Origin: an uncultured Christensenella sp.
GTDB taxonomy: Bacteria > Bacillota > Clostridia > Christensenellales > UBA3700
DNA: 64,000 bases
Assembly: GCA_910583995.1 (NCBI GenBank)
Contig: CAJTYW010000001.1
Coordinates: 186,001 to 250,000, forward strand
Direction: 5' to 3'
Below the pieces are notes generated by a model. It saw nothing but the letters and a program-made list of their open reading frames with translations. It was not told the DNA's origin and searched no databases. This document shows, piece after piece, positions 52,043 through 61,203 of the stretch (its first letter is position 1; the number at the start of each line of letters is the position of its first letter). The translations under genes and the position numbers were made by a program.

Positions 52043-52612
52043 TTATTTAACATTATAACCTTTTTCGATTGCTAAAAGGTTAATATCCAAAAATCTTGCA
52101 GGCACAGTCATTTTTACTGCTTCAATAATATCTTCATATTTAAAGCCAAGATTTTTTGCAAGTGCACCAAGCATAATTACATTTGCAACCTTAACATTAC
52201 CACACTCGCGTGCAAGTTCTGCCGCATTAATATAAAGCACTTTAGTGTCCATTGCCGCAAATTTACTATCTATGTCCTTTGGATATTCCATAGCACCTGT
52301 AATTACAGGCATTGGCAAAATTTCTTGTTCATTTACAACAATCATACCACCTTTTTTAAGGTAATGACGCCATCTTAAAGCTTCCAACTTTTCAAAAGCA
52401 ATAATAATATCGGCATCTCCTACGGCAACAATTGGACTTAATACATTTTGTCCTACTCTTACGTGTGTTACAACACTCCCGCCTCTTTGGCTCATTCCGT
52501 GTACTTCAGATAATTTACAATCTTGTCCTGTAAGTACTGCATAATTACCCAAAACTCTAGATGCTAAAAGAGTACCTTGTCCACCAACACCAACTATCAA
52601 AATATTAGCCAT
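52043..52612 (-). CDS. iorB: Indolepyruvate:ferredoxin oxidoreductase, beta subunit
   Basis: 189-aa gamma-type 2-oxoacid oxidoreductase domain (MANILIVGVGGQGTLLASRV; MSQRGGSVVTHVRVG). With IorA it oxidises aryl pyruvates to aryl-acetyl-CoA, reducing ferredoxin. Shares one base with the iorA stop. Confidence 0.95.
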   Translation of the reverse strand: MANILIVGVGGQGTLLASRVLGNYAVLTGQDCKLSEVHGMSQRGGSVVTHVRVGQNVLSPIVAVGDADIIIAFEKLEALRWRHYLKKGGMIVVNEQEILPMPVITGAMEYPKDIDSKFAAMDTKVLYINAAELARECGNVKVANVIMLGALAKNLGFKYEDIIEAVKMTVPARFLDINLLAIEKGYNVK

Positions 52613-54342
52613 TAGTTTTTACCTCCTAATTTTATAGCATCAAATTTGCACATTTGTAAGCATACTCCACAACCAACGCATTGGTCAGCTTTAATACTTA
52701 CAACTTTATCTTTAGTTGTCATTATTGCAGGACAACCTATTTTCATACACATTCCACATTTTTTGCATTTATCATTTTCAATATAATAAGGCGTTTTTAC
52801 TTCTTTTGTAAGCAATACACAAGGTTTTCTTGCAATAATTACACTTACTTCGTCCTTTGCAAGTTCTTCTTTAATTGCTTTTTCAACAGCTACCATATCA
52901 TAAGCATCAACCGTTTGTACGCTATTAACGCCACAAGCTCTAACAACTTGTTCCAAATCTAACCTGTGAGTTACTTGGTCGCGAATAGTTCTACCAGTTG
53001 CTGGGTTAGGTTGATGTCCTGTCATACCAGTTGTTGAGTTGTCAAGTATGATAATAGTACTACTACCTTGATTGTAAACTGCATCTACTACACCTGTTAT
53101 ACCACTATGTACAAAAGTTGAATCACCAATTACGGCAACAGTCTTTTTAGCTTGCTCTCTGCCAAGTGCCTTGTCTACACCGTGGCACATACCAATACTT
53201 GCACCCATACAAACAACTGTATCTACAGCGTTAAGCGGTTCTCCTGCACCCAAAGTATAACAGCCTATATCTGCTGTAACCATAAGTTTTAATTTTTTCA
53301 ATATATAAAAGACACTTCTGTGCGGGCAACCAGGGCACATAACTGGTGGTCTTACTGGCAAACTTGTGTCTGCAATAGGAATTTCTTCACCAAGCAATTT
53401 ATTGCGGATAAGCGCAACGGAAAACTCACCTTGAATAGAAAAAATTTCCTTACCAATACAATCAATACCTTGTGCTTTAATTTGAGTTTCAAAAATAGGC
53501 TCTAATTCTTCAATTACATACAATTTTTCAACTTTTGATGCAAACTCTTTAATCATTTCCATTGGCAGTGGATTTACCATACCAAGTTTTAAAATACTTG
53601 CATCAGGCATTGCTTCTTCAGCATATTTTGCAACAACACCACTGCAAATAATACCAATTTTCGTAGACTTATATGTAATTTTATTAATTTCCATGCTATT
53701 GCTGTCTGCTGCCAATTTTTTAATTCTGCTTTCAACAACTTTATGCCTTCCAACTGCCATTGACGGCATCATAGCGTATTTTGTTATATCTTTAACATAA
53801 GGTTTAACACCTACTTCATTTCTCTCTTCAAGTTCTACAAATGATTGAGAGTGTGAAACTCTTGTAGTACTTCTAAGCATTACAGGAGTATCATATTTTT
53901 CACTCATTTCAAAGGCAAGCTTAGTATACTCTTTTGCTTCGCTTGAATCACTAGGCTCAAGCATAGGAATACTATTTGCAATTGCATAATATCTGCTATC
54001 CTGTTCGTTTTGAGAGCTGTGCATACCAGGGTCATCACATACCACTAGTACTAAACCGCCGTTAACGCCTGTATAAGCAAGTGTAAACAATGGGTCAGCT
54101 GCAACATTTACACCAACGTGTTTCATACAAACAATGCTTCTTGCACCTGCAACGCTACTACCAATAGCAACTTCCAAAGCAACTTTTTCGTTTGGCGACC
54201 ATTCAGCATATATTTCATTATATTTTGCGATTGCTTCGGTAATCTCAGTACTAGGAGTTCCAGGATAAGCTGTACTTATCTTTACACCTGCTTCATAAGC
54301 ACCGCGTGCAATAGCTTCATTTCCTAACAATATTTTTTTCAT
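52612..54342 (-). CDS. iorA: Indolepyruvate:ferredoxin oxidoreductase, alpha subunit
   Basis: 576 aa. N-terminal pyrimidine-binding part (YPGTPSTEITEAIAKYNEIY), TPP domain (GDSTFVHSGITGVVDAVYNQ, then DNSTTGMTGHQPNP) and two C-terminal [4Fe-4S] motifs (CKKCGMCMKIGCP and CVGCGVCLQMCKF). Electron partner is probably a ferredoxin. Confidence 0.97.
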   Translation of the reverse strand: MKKILLGNEAIARGAYEAGVKISTAYPGTPSTEITEAIAKYNEIYAEWSPNEKVALEVAIGSSVAGARSIVCMKHVGVNVAADPLFTLAYTGVNGGLVLVVCDDPGMHSSQNEQDSRYYAIANSIPMLEPSDSSEAKEYTKLAFEMSEKYDTPVMLRSTTRVSHSQSFVELEERNEVGVKPYVKDITKYAMMPSMAVGRHKVVESRIKKLAADSNSMEINKITYKSTKIGIICSGVVAKYAEEAMPDASILKLGMVNPLPMEMIKEFASKVEKLYVIEELEPIFETQIKAQGIDCIGKEIFSIQGEFSVALIRNKLLGEEIPIADTSLPVRPPVMCPGCPHRSVFYILKKLKLMVTADIGCYTLGAGEPLNAVDTVVCMGASIGMCHGVDKALGREQAKKTVAVIGDSTFVHSGITGVVDAVYNQGSSTIIILDNSTTGMTGHQPNPATGRTIRDQVTHRLDLEQVVRACGVNSVQTVDAYDMVAVEKAIKEELAKDEVSVIIARKPCVLLTKEVKTPYYIENDKCKKCGMCMKIGCPAIMTTKDKVVSIKADQCVGCGVCLQMCKFDAIKLGGKN

Positions 54343-54360
54343 AAATACCTCTTTATATTA

Positions 54361-54382
54361 TTTTAGTCACGATTTTCAAAGG
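54361..54382 (+). repeat. Copy of recurrent intergenic motif
   Basis: TTTTAGTCACGATTTTCAAAGG, in the 147-bp gap between iorA and the second paaK. Confidence 0.45.
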
Positions 54383-54489
54383 TTTTTATAATTTTTTTTT
54401 ATTATTAAATTATATTTTTTACTTGTATCTTCAATTCAAATTTTTATTCTTATAAAATACAATCAAACCAATTTGATATTAATCAAAAA

Positions 54490-55788
54490 TTATAATTTTC
54501 TAAGGTCGGTAACTCTTTTTGCTTTACCTTCAAATCTCTTTAAAGATTGTGGCTCAACAAGTTTTACAACAGCATCTATCTGCAAAACTACTTTTAGCTT
54601 TTGTCTTACTTTTTTAACCAAATCTTCTAGTTTAGAATAATTATCCAACAAGCAATCGTCTTTAACTTCCACATTGATAGTAAGCTTATCAAGATGACCT
54701 ATTCTTTCAACTACTATTTCATAGTTACCGCCAATTTCAGGAATACTCATTAATACGCCTTCAATTTGTGATGGGAACACATTTACACCACGAATAATAA
54801 GCATATCATCAGACCTGCCTTGGATTCTATCCATTCTTGTAGTAGTTCTGCCACACTCACATTTTTCGGTAATCAATCTTGTAATATCTTTAGTTCGATA
54901 TCTAAGCATAGGAAGACCTTCTTTTGTCAAAGTGGTTATTACAAGCTCACCCCACTCGCCGTCTCCAACAGGCTCTAGACTCTCTCTATCAATTATCTCG
55001 GGATAAAAATGGTCTTCATTAATGTGCATACCACATTTATACTCACACTCACCTGCAACGCCAGGACCTATGATTTCACTCAATCCATAGTTATCTGTTG
55101 GGAAAACGCCCAATTTATCTTGCAATTCTTTGTGCATTTCAGGGCTTGATGCTTCACTTCCAAACAAGCCTATACGCAAATTCATATCTTCCTTTTTTAA
55201 GCCCATTTTTTCCATTACTTCGCTAATGTATAAGCCGTAAGAAGGAGTTGCAACAAGTGCTGTTGCTTTTAAATCTTTCATAAGCATAACTTGTCTTTCA
55301 GTATTGCCTGAAGATGCAGGAATTACGGTAGCACCAATTTTTTCCCAACCTTGATGCAAGCCCAAAGCTCCTGTAAACAAGCCATAGCCAAAAGAAATTT
55401 GAACAATATCCGATTTTCTTCCGCCTGCTGCAACAATAAGTCTTGCAACGCAATCTGACCACATATCCAAATCATTTTTTGTGTAAGCTACAACAGTTGG
55501 CTTCCCTGATGTACCGCTTGATGCGTGAACTCTTACAATGTCATCCATTGGCACAGCAAGCAATCCATAAGGATAATTATCTCTTAAATCGGTTTTTGTT
55601 GTATAAGGAATCTTTTTAATATCTTCCAAAGTTTGAATATCTTCAGGTTTCAAACCGATTTCGTCAAATTTATTTTTATAAAAAGGCACTTTTTCATAAG
55701 CGTATTTTACAATTTTCTTCAATCTTTCAAGTTGTAATTTACGCATTTCTGCCCTTTCCATTTGCTCTATTTTTTCATCAAAAAACAT
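54490..55788 (-). CDS. paaK: Phenylacetate-CoA ligase (second paralogue)
   Basis: 432 aa, same motifs as the copy at 50656 (VRVHASSGTSGKPTVVAYTK, NYGLSEIIGPGVAGECEY, RGVNVFPSQIEGVL) but clearly divergent elsewhere, so the two probably differ in substrate. 14 nt after the ybhJ-like hydratase. Two PaaK paralogues flanking iorAB point to activation of more than one aryl or related acid. Confidence 0.93.
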   Translation of the reverse strand: MFFDEKIEQMERAEMRKLQLERLKKIVKYAYEKVPFYKNKFDEIGLKPEDIQTLEDIKKIPYTTKTDLRDNYPYGLLAVPMDDIVRVHASSGTSGKPTVVAYTKNDLDMWSDCVARLIVAAGGRKSDIVQISFGYGLFTGALGLHQGWEKIGATVIPASSGNTERQVMLMKDLKATALVATPSYGLYISEVMEKMGLKKEDMNLRIGLFGSEASSPEMHKELQDKLGVFPTDNYGLSEIIGPGVAGECEYKCGMHINEDHFYPEIIDRESLEPVGDGEWGELVITTLTKEGLPMLRYRTKDITRLITEKCECGRTTTRMDRIQGRSDDMLIIRGVNVFPSQIEGVLMSIPEIGGNYEIVVERIGHLDKLTINVEVKDDCLLDNYSKLEDLVKKVRQKLKVVLQIDAVVKLVEPQSLKRFEGKAKRVTDLRKL

Positions 55789-55802
55789 CTCTAATTTTCC
55801 TC

Positions 55803-58064
55803 TTATTTTCTATCCTTGTAATAATTCATTAAGCAACCAGATACGATAATATCCTTTTCTGTATCTGTAAGGCTATCCAATTTTAAAGTAATATTGCGAA
55901 CCTTATCACCATTAATAACAACTACTTCAAACTCTTTAGCACCGCTTTCAATATTTGCTTTAACATTAGGTATATACAAAATATCGTCAACTTCAAAATT
56001 ATCATTATCGCTAATAAATGGTATCATACCCCAGTTGATAAGGTTAGAACGATATCTCTTTGTTGCATACTCTCTTGCAATATTACCTGCACCGCCAAGA
56101 ACTCTTTGACAGCTTGCAGCTTGCTCTCTTGCACTGCCGTCACCTGGTTTTGTTGCGTAAATTACACTTGCAATTGATATACTACCTTGTGGCTTAATTT
56201 TTGCTATCTCAAGTGCTTTTGCAAACTCTTTTGGTAATGTAGCATTTTCTCTTCTTGCTAATTCGTCAGCATATACAGCTTTTGCTCTTGGCACATAATC
56301 AGGCACTTTTCTTGACAAAGCGAACTCTGCAAGTTTCAATGGATTTGACCTATAACTTGATGTTTCACCTGAAGGAATAAGCTCGTCAGTTGTAGTAACT
56401 GGGTCATTTATAACTGCAGTCATTTTTAACATTATATTATCTGTCAAATGTATAACTTCTGGCCAATCTTTAATGTTTGGTCCATATACCAATTCTTGTT
56501 CAGCAGGTTTTGCAACGCCGTTATAACATCTGTTTTCATAAATGCTTTTATCATAGCAGAATTTTGGTATTGTGTTATCGTAGTCAAGCTCCATAGCACT
56601 TGTTAGTATACCACCATTCATAGCTGTTGCGGCAATACTTCTTGCGTCCATTAGTGCTACAGATGCAATTTGTCCATTTGCTGGTTTACTACCTTCACGA
56701 CTTTCAAAGTTTCTTGTTGTATGTCTTATGCTAAGTGCATTGTTTGCAGGAACATCACCTGCACCAAAGCAAGGACCACAGAAAGAAGTTTTAATATTTG
56801 CACCTGATTTAACAAGTTTAGCAATAGCACCTTTATTCATCAAATCGTAATAAATTGGTTGGCTTGATGGATATACACTCATTGTAAACTCATTTTTGCC
56901 GATATATTTTCCGTCAATAATATTACTTGCTTCAATAATATTATCATAAGTACCACCGGCACAACCTGCAATAATACCTTGTTGTACTTGTACTTTGCCA
57001 TCTTTTGTAATTTTATCCATTAAGTTAAATTTAACTTTGTTTGCAGATAAAAGTTTATTACCTTCAGCTTCAACCTTTGCAAAAATATCATAAGGATTAG
57101 CAATAACATCGCTAAGATTAAACACATTACTTGGGTGGAAAGGAAGTGCAATTTGTGGTTCAATAGTTGACAAATCAACTTCAACCACTCCGTCATACAT
57201 AGCAAGTTCTGCAGGCTTTAACTGTTTGTAGTCATTAGGTCTGCAATGCTCTGTATAATAATCTTTTACTATATCGTCAGTTTCCCAAATTGAGCTTAAA
57301 CAAGTTGTTTCTGTTGTCATAACATCAATACCATTACGATATTCAATAGGCAAATTAGTAATACCACTACCTACAAATTCCATAATCTTATTTTTTACAA
57401 ATCCTTGTTTAAATACGCTACCGATTATGCTAAGTGCCACGTCTTGTGGTCCAACTCCGCGTCTTGGTTTTCCCGTAATATGTATTGCAATTACATCTGG
57501 ATAATTAATATCATAAGTTCTTGATAGCAATTGTTTAACAAGTTCCGGTCCGCCTTCGCCAACCGCAATTGTACCCAACGCACCATATCTAGTGTGTGAA
57601 TCACTACCCAAAATCATTTTACCACAACCTGACATATTCTCTCTCATAAATGTATGAATAACTGCTTGATGTGGTGGTACAAAGATACCGCCGTATTTTT
57701 TTGCAGCAGACAAACCAAATACGTGGTCATCTTCATTTATAGTTCCGCCAACTGCACATAGTGAATTATGACAATTAGTAAGTACATAAGGTATAGGGAA
57801 TTTTTCAAGTCCACTTGCTTTTGCTGTTTGGATAATTCCTACATAAGTGATATCGTGAGATGCCATTGCATCAAATTTAATTTGAAGTCCTTTACCTTTT
57901 TCAGTAACTCCACTAATATTGTGATTTTTTAGTATGCCATAAGCAATTGTACCTTTGTATGCTTCGTCAATAGCTTTAGCAGAAACACCTTGAGCTGTCA
58001 AAAAATCACTATCAACAAACTGACCTTTATACAAAAACTTTTTGCCACTGATAATGTTAATCAT
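55803..58064 (-). CDS. Aconitase-family hydratase (YbhJ-like)
   Basis: 753 aa, the same length as E. coli YbhJ. Fe-S cluster cysteines lie in CGPCFG and in the loop IAGCAGG; LGSDSHTRYGALGTIAVGEG and ANGQIASVALMDARSIAATA are aconitase core. The exact substrate is unknown; YbhJ-type members are assigned as putative hydratases. First gene of a unit with paaK. The upstream 430-bp gap contains a DnaA box. Confidence 0.9.
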   Translation of the reverse strand: MINIISGKKFLYKGQFVDSDFLTAQGVSAKAIDEAYKGTIAYGILKNHNISGVTEKGKGLQIKFDAMASHDITYVGIIQTAKASGLEKFPIPYVLTNCHNSLCAVGGTINEDDHVFGLSAAKKYGGIFVPPHQAVIHTFMRENMSGCGKMILGSDSHTRYGALGTIAVGEGGPELVKQLLSRTYDINYPDVIAIHITGKPRRGVGPQDVALSIIGSVFKQGFVKNKIMEFVGSGITNLPIEYRNGIDVMTTETTCLSSIWETDDIVKDYYTEHCRPNDYKQLKPAELAMYDGVVEVDLSTIEPQIALPFHPSNVFNLSDVIANPYDIFAKVEAEGNKLLSANKVKFNLMDKITKDGKVQVQQGIIAGCAGGTYDNIIEASNIIDGKYIGKNEFTMSVYPSSQPIYYDLMNKGAIAKLVKSGANIKTSFCGPCFGAGDVPANNALSIRHTTRNFESREGSKPANGQIASVALMDARSIAATAMNGGILTSAMELDYDNTIPKFCYDKSIYENRCYNGVAKPAEQELVYGPNIKDWPEVIHLTDNIMLKMTAVINDPVTTTDELIPSGETSSYRSNPLKLAEFALSRKVPDYVPRAKAVYADELARRENATLPKEFAKALEIAKIKPQGSISIASVIYATKPGDGSAREQAASCQRVLGGAGNIAREYATKRYRSNLINWGMIPFISDNDNFEVDDILYIPNVKANIESGAKEFEVVVINGDKVRNITLKLDSLTDTEKDIIVSGCLMNYYKDRK

Positions 58065-58382
58065 ATTTTCTCCTTTTAAATCAAGTAATTTGTAAATTTA
58101 ATTTGTTCATAATTATGCCATAAATGCTTTAACCAAGCTATAATAAGCATAATTATTTATTTTAATATTATATACTCTAATATCATACAATATTTTTTTA
58201 TTTTTTGCAAGGGTTATTTGAAAAAAAATACATATTTCTACATATATTGAAAAATTATTGGATATTTAAGGAAGTGCTTATTATAAGTTTTATCGTAAAT
58301 TTTACTTATAAATTTATCATTTTATCAATATATTTTTAGTTTCAGCTGTTTAGTAAGCATAAATTATCTAATATATAATAAT

Positions 58383-58391
58383 TTATCCACA
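58383..58391 (+). promoter_or_regulatory. Single perfect DnaA box
   Basis: TTATCCACA, the consensus DnaA-binding 9-mer, in the 430-bp gap (58065-58493) between divergent genes. There is no cluster of boxes and no dnaA/dnaN nearby, so it is not an origin; DnaA could act there as a regulator. The rest of the gap is AT-rich with no further element I can name. Confidence 0.5.
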
Positions 58392-58476
58392 ATATGTAGA
58401 TATTGTTAAACAATTAATCTCTTCACTGCAGAAATATAAGAAATTTGTTAAAAAGAATAGTAATTTTGATTAATTT

Positions 58477-58486
58477 TTGTTATAAT
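58477..58486 (+). promoter_or_regulatory. Extended -10 promoter of a possibly leaderless gene
   Basis: TGTTATAAT (TGn plus TATAAT, -10 at 58481-58486), with no convincing -35. The predicted start site is at or within 1-2 nt of the ATG at 58494, which has no Shine-Dalgarno. Confidence 0.55.
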
Positions 58487-58493
58487 AGTAAAT

Positions 58494-58982
58494 ATGAATA
58501 ATAAATACAGATTTAAGTACAATAACAAAATTAATTTAACTATTATTGCAGTAACTTTAATATGCTTAATCGGCATAATTTGCGATGCAGTCTTTTTGGC
58601 TTTTGCGGTGCGGGACAAACTAAATATTTCGGCTTATATAACAAGCCTAACATTGCTTGTAATACTTCTTGCTTTTATACCTATTTTTATTTTTGGAAGT
58701 TATTACAACATAAACAAAGACAAATTTATTATATCAATGTGTTTTTATAAAAAGAAAATCGATTATCAAGATATTTTAAACATAAGACACGATAGCAAAA
58801 CAAAGCAAAAAATTGTTTACTATTACACTTACAATAAAAAAGGCGAACAATTAGTCGCAATGCTATATTTAAATATGAATGAAAAAGATTTAGATAATTT
58901 TGTAAAAGATATTAAAGAAAAAAATAATTTGATAATTTACGATATTTGGAATAAGGAAGAAGACAATGCAGAAAATCAATGA
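58494..58982 (+). CDS. Membrane protein with PH-like domain, unknown
   Basis: 162 aa. Two hydrophobic segments (LTIIAVTLICLIGIICDAVF and SLTLLVILLAFIPIFIFGSY) are followed by a cytoplasmic domain (KDKFIISMCFYKKKIDYQDI) that resembles bacterial PH-domain proteins. The start has no Shine-Dalgarno and sits at the expected transcription start. Overlaps rdgB by 17 nt. Confidence 0.7.
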   Translation: MNNKYRFKYNNKINLTIIAVTLICLIGIICDAVFLAFAVRDKLNISAYITSLTLLVILLAFIPIFIFGSYYNINKDKFIISMCFYKKKIDYQDILNIRHDSKTKQKIVYYYTYNKKGEQLVAMLYLNMNEKDLDNFVKDIKEKNNLIIYDIWNKEEDNAENQ

Positions 58983-59562
58983 ACTAATAATCGCAAGCAA
59001 TAACAAACATAAAATAATTGAAATAAAAGCAATTTTAGGAGAGTTTTTTCAAAATATTTATAGTTTGCAAGACAAAAATATAAATGTAAAAATTGAAGAA
59101 ACAGGAACTACTTTTGAAGAAAATGCTATTATAAAAGCTCAATATATCGCAAATTTAACAGGTATTCCTGCACTAAGCGATGATAGCGGGCTTGAAGTAA
59201 AAGCTTTAGGCGGTGCGCCGGGTGTATATTCTGCAAGATATGCAGGCGAACCTAGTGACAGCAATAAAAACAATGAAAAATTGTTAAAAGAATTAAAAAA
59301 TGTATCTGATAGAACAGCTAATTTCACAAGTGTTATTGCAATCTGTTTTCCAAATGGTGAAACAATTACTGCAAAAGGTCAAACTTTTGGAAGCATATTA
59401 ACTGCCCCACAAGGCAATAATGGTTTTGGTTACGACCCATTATTTTTCTCAAACGACTTGAATAAATGCTTTGGCATAGCTACAAGTGAAGAAAAAAATG
59501 CTGTCAGTCACCGTGGGCGCGCTCTGCAAAATTTAAAAAATATTTTAACTGTAAATAAATAA
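58966..59562 (+). CDS. rdgB: XTP/dITP diphosphatase (RdgB/HAM1)
   Basis: House-cleaning pyrophosphatase that removes non-canonical purine NTPs. ELIIASNNKHKIIEIKAIL, LSDDSGLEVKALGGAPGVYS, FGYDPLFF and SHRGRALQNL are the family motifs. 198 aa. GGAAG precedes the ATG within the preceding gene. Confidence 0.96.
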   Translation: MQKINELIIASNNKHKIIEIKAILGEFFQNIYSLQDKNINVKIEETGTTFEENAIIKAQYIANLTGIPALSDDSGLEVKALGGAPGVYSARYAGEPSDSNKNNEKLLKELKNVSDRTANFTSVIAICFPNGETITAKGQTFGSILTAPQGNNGFGYDPLFFSNDLNKCFGIATSEEKNAVSHRGRALQNLKNILTVNK

Positions 59563-59574
59563 TTTAACTAAACT

Positions 59575-59603
59575 AGGCGATACAATTTTGTATCGCCTGT
59601 TTT
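59575..59603 (+). terminator. Terminator of rdgB
   Basis: AGGCGATACAA (59575-59585) pairs with TTGTATCGCCT (59588-59598), followed by GTTTTAT. Directly after the rdgB stop. Confidence 0.85.
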
Positions 59604-59663
59604 ATATAAAATACAATTATAATATTTACCAACTTTAATTTAAAGTTATTAGAAAGCCTATAT

Positions 59664-60164
59664 TTAGATTTTTATATCAAAAATATACTCCAATGTTGGA
59701 ACTAATTTGTTTTGCTTATAAAGCTCTTGTATCTCTTTTAAACTTAACCAATTAGCAAAATCTACTTCATCTGTTATAGCGTTGTGCAGATTTATTTCTC
59801 CGTTATAAGTAAATAGCCATACATCAAGAATATCATTGAATTTTACGCCATTTATAATTTTTCTAACTTTGCTAAAAAGCAATTTCCCATCACATTCAGC
59901 TAAATCCAAACCTATTTCTTACTTAATTTCACGAATAGCACCTGTCAAGCTACTCTCGCCTTTTATTACAGAACCGCCGACACATTCATACATAAGCGGA
60001 AATGTTGGACGATTTACCGCACGCCTGCTTATCAAAAACTCATTATTGCTATTTTTTATCCACGCGTGTACAACCAAATGATAACCATCATCAGGCAACT
60101 TCTCTCCGCGAATATGCTCGCCGATTATATTTCTATTGTCAACGTATAAATCCCAAATTTCCAT
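59664..60164 (-). pseudogene. NUDIX hydrolase, interrupted by a stop at the catalytic Glu
   Basis: Two ORFs in one frame (60164-59919 and onward to 59664) together encode a complete NUDIX protein of about 166 aa. The Nudix box reads GGSVIKGESSLTGAIREIK, then a TAA stop (59921-59919), then EIGLDL. The expected sequence is REIKEEIGLDL, so a GAA codon for one of the metal-binding Glu residues seems to have become TAA. The frame continues intact to a normal end. Recent nonsense mutation is most likely. The family resembles ADP-ribose or IPP-isomerase-like NUDIX enzymes. Confidence 0.85.
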
Positions 60165-60199
60165 AGTTGTACCAATAATATCAAAAATAGCACTTTAAA

Positions 60200-60394
60200 T
60201 TAAAATTTTTCCAATACTAAAGCTTTTTTAGGGCAAAAGTTGGAACATTTACCACATTTAATACACTTATTTTGGTCAATTACAGGTGCCAAATATCCTG
60301 TTTGCACCAATGCACCTACAGGACAAACTTTTACCGCAGGACAAGGGTGATTTTGTGGGCATTTTTCTTTTATAATAGTTAGCATTTTATCCAT
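60200..60394 (-). CDS. Small 4Fe-4S ferredoxin-like protein
   Basis: 64 aa. The second half has a classic [4Fe-4S] motif (CIKCGKCSNFCPKKA). The first half has CPQNHPCP then VCPVGA, with four cysteines, possibly a second cluster of looser spacing. Possible electron carrier for oxidoreductases such as IOR. Probably monocistronic. Confidence 0.88.
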   Translation of the reverse strand: MDKMLTIIKEKCPQNHPCPAVKVCPVGALVQTGYLAPVIDQNKCIKCGKCSNFCPKKALVLEKF

Positions 60395-60489
60395 AATAAA
60401 TAACTCTCCATTTTTTTATTAATTATAACATATTTATTTAGCAATTTCAAGACAAAAATTAAATATTAAATTTATTGTTTAAAATCTTA

Positions 60490-60517
60490 TTGACAAATAT
60501 AAAAAAACATTTATAAT
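60490..60517 (+). promoter_or_regulatory. Sigma-A promoter
   Basis: TTGACA (60490-60495), 16 bp, TATAAT (60512-60517), about 40 bp before the preferred start of the following gene. Confidence 0.75.
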
Positions 60518-60556
60518 ATAATAAATACAATGAAATATAAAATTATGGAGAAAAAT

Positions 60557-61183
60557 ATGAGAAATTTATCAGGAAATTATAATACCACAAATGTGGAATT
60601 GGATATTGTGAAACAATTATTTGACAATGCAGATGTACCATATACAAATATACGAAAATGTAGCGATGCAGATGCGGGCGACATAGTTGTAACTGCTTAC
60701 GGAAAAGATATAATAATTGAAGTTAAAGAAGAAAATTATAAAACCAGATTTTGCATATATCGTCAACTTGGATTTGATTATTTATCTGTATTTCATTTAA
60801 AACCAAATGTAAATAGAAATAAATGGCGCGGTGTAAAGAAACCTTATAAATACTTTGAATTGGAAAGCGATATTGACACCAACACAAAGCTAAAAAAGGG
60901 TAAAATATTTTACTCCGATTCTCATTTATGGCTTTTCTTTTCACTAGATGAAGAAGAAATCAAATATAGCGAATTTTTTAAAGGTAAAGATATCGTCAAC
61001 CCAATTTTTAGAGACTATTTATTCACAAATTGCGAATTTGCTGTAAATGATAAGCCTATATGGCAAGACTCTTATAGAGATAACTATCTTTCTGCAGTAA
61101 TATATGTTAATGCAAATGATAAATTTTTAAATCAATACAAAGTTGATAATTTAAACGAATTTATACAAAATATTGAAGACTAA
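60557..61183 (+). CDS. Unknown protein with PD-(D/E)XK-like motif
   Basis: 208 aa from the ATG at 60557, which has GGAG 6 nt upstream; a longer in-frame start at 60530 has no Shine-Dalgarno. GDIVVTAYGKDIIIEVKEE gives D-x(n)-ExK, the pattern of restriction-type nuclease folds. The rest (VNRNKWRGVKKPYKYFELES; DSHLWLFFSLDEEEIKYSEF) is unfamiliar. Could be a nuclease or a VRR-NUC-like protein. No toxin, methylase or phage gene is next to it. Confidence 0.65.
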   Translation: MRNLSGNYNTTNVELDIVKQLFDNADVPYTNIRKCSDADAGDIVVTAYGKDIIIEVKEENYKTRFCIYRQLGFDYLSVFHLKPNVNRNKWRGVKKPYKYFELESDIDTNTKLKKGKIFYSDSHLWLFFSLDEEEIKYSEFFKGKDIVNPIFRDYLFTNCEFAVNDKPIWQDSYRDNYLSAVIYVNANDKFLNQYKVDNLNEFIQNIED

Positions 61184-61203
61184 AAATATTTTAAAGGAAA
61201 AAT

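Noticed and set aside
58383..58391. Replication origin
   Set aside because: Only one DnaA box, no AT-rich 13-mers in array and no dnaA, dnaN or rpmH nearby.
59919..59921. Recoding of TAA (selenocysteine-like or readthrough) in the NUDIX gene
   Set aside because: TAA is not used for Sec or Pyl, no special structure follows, and TAA ends many other genes here. A simple nonsense mutation or sequencing error is more likely.
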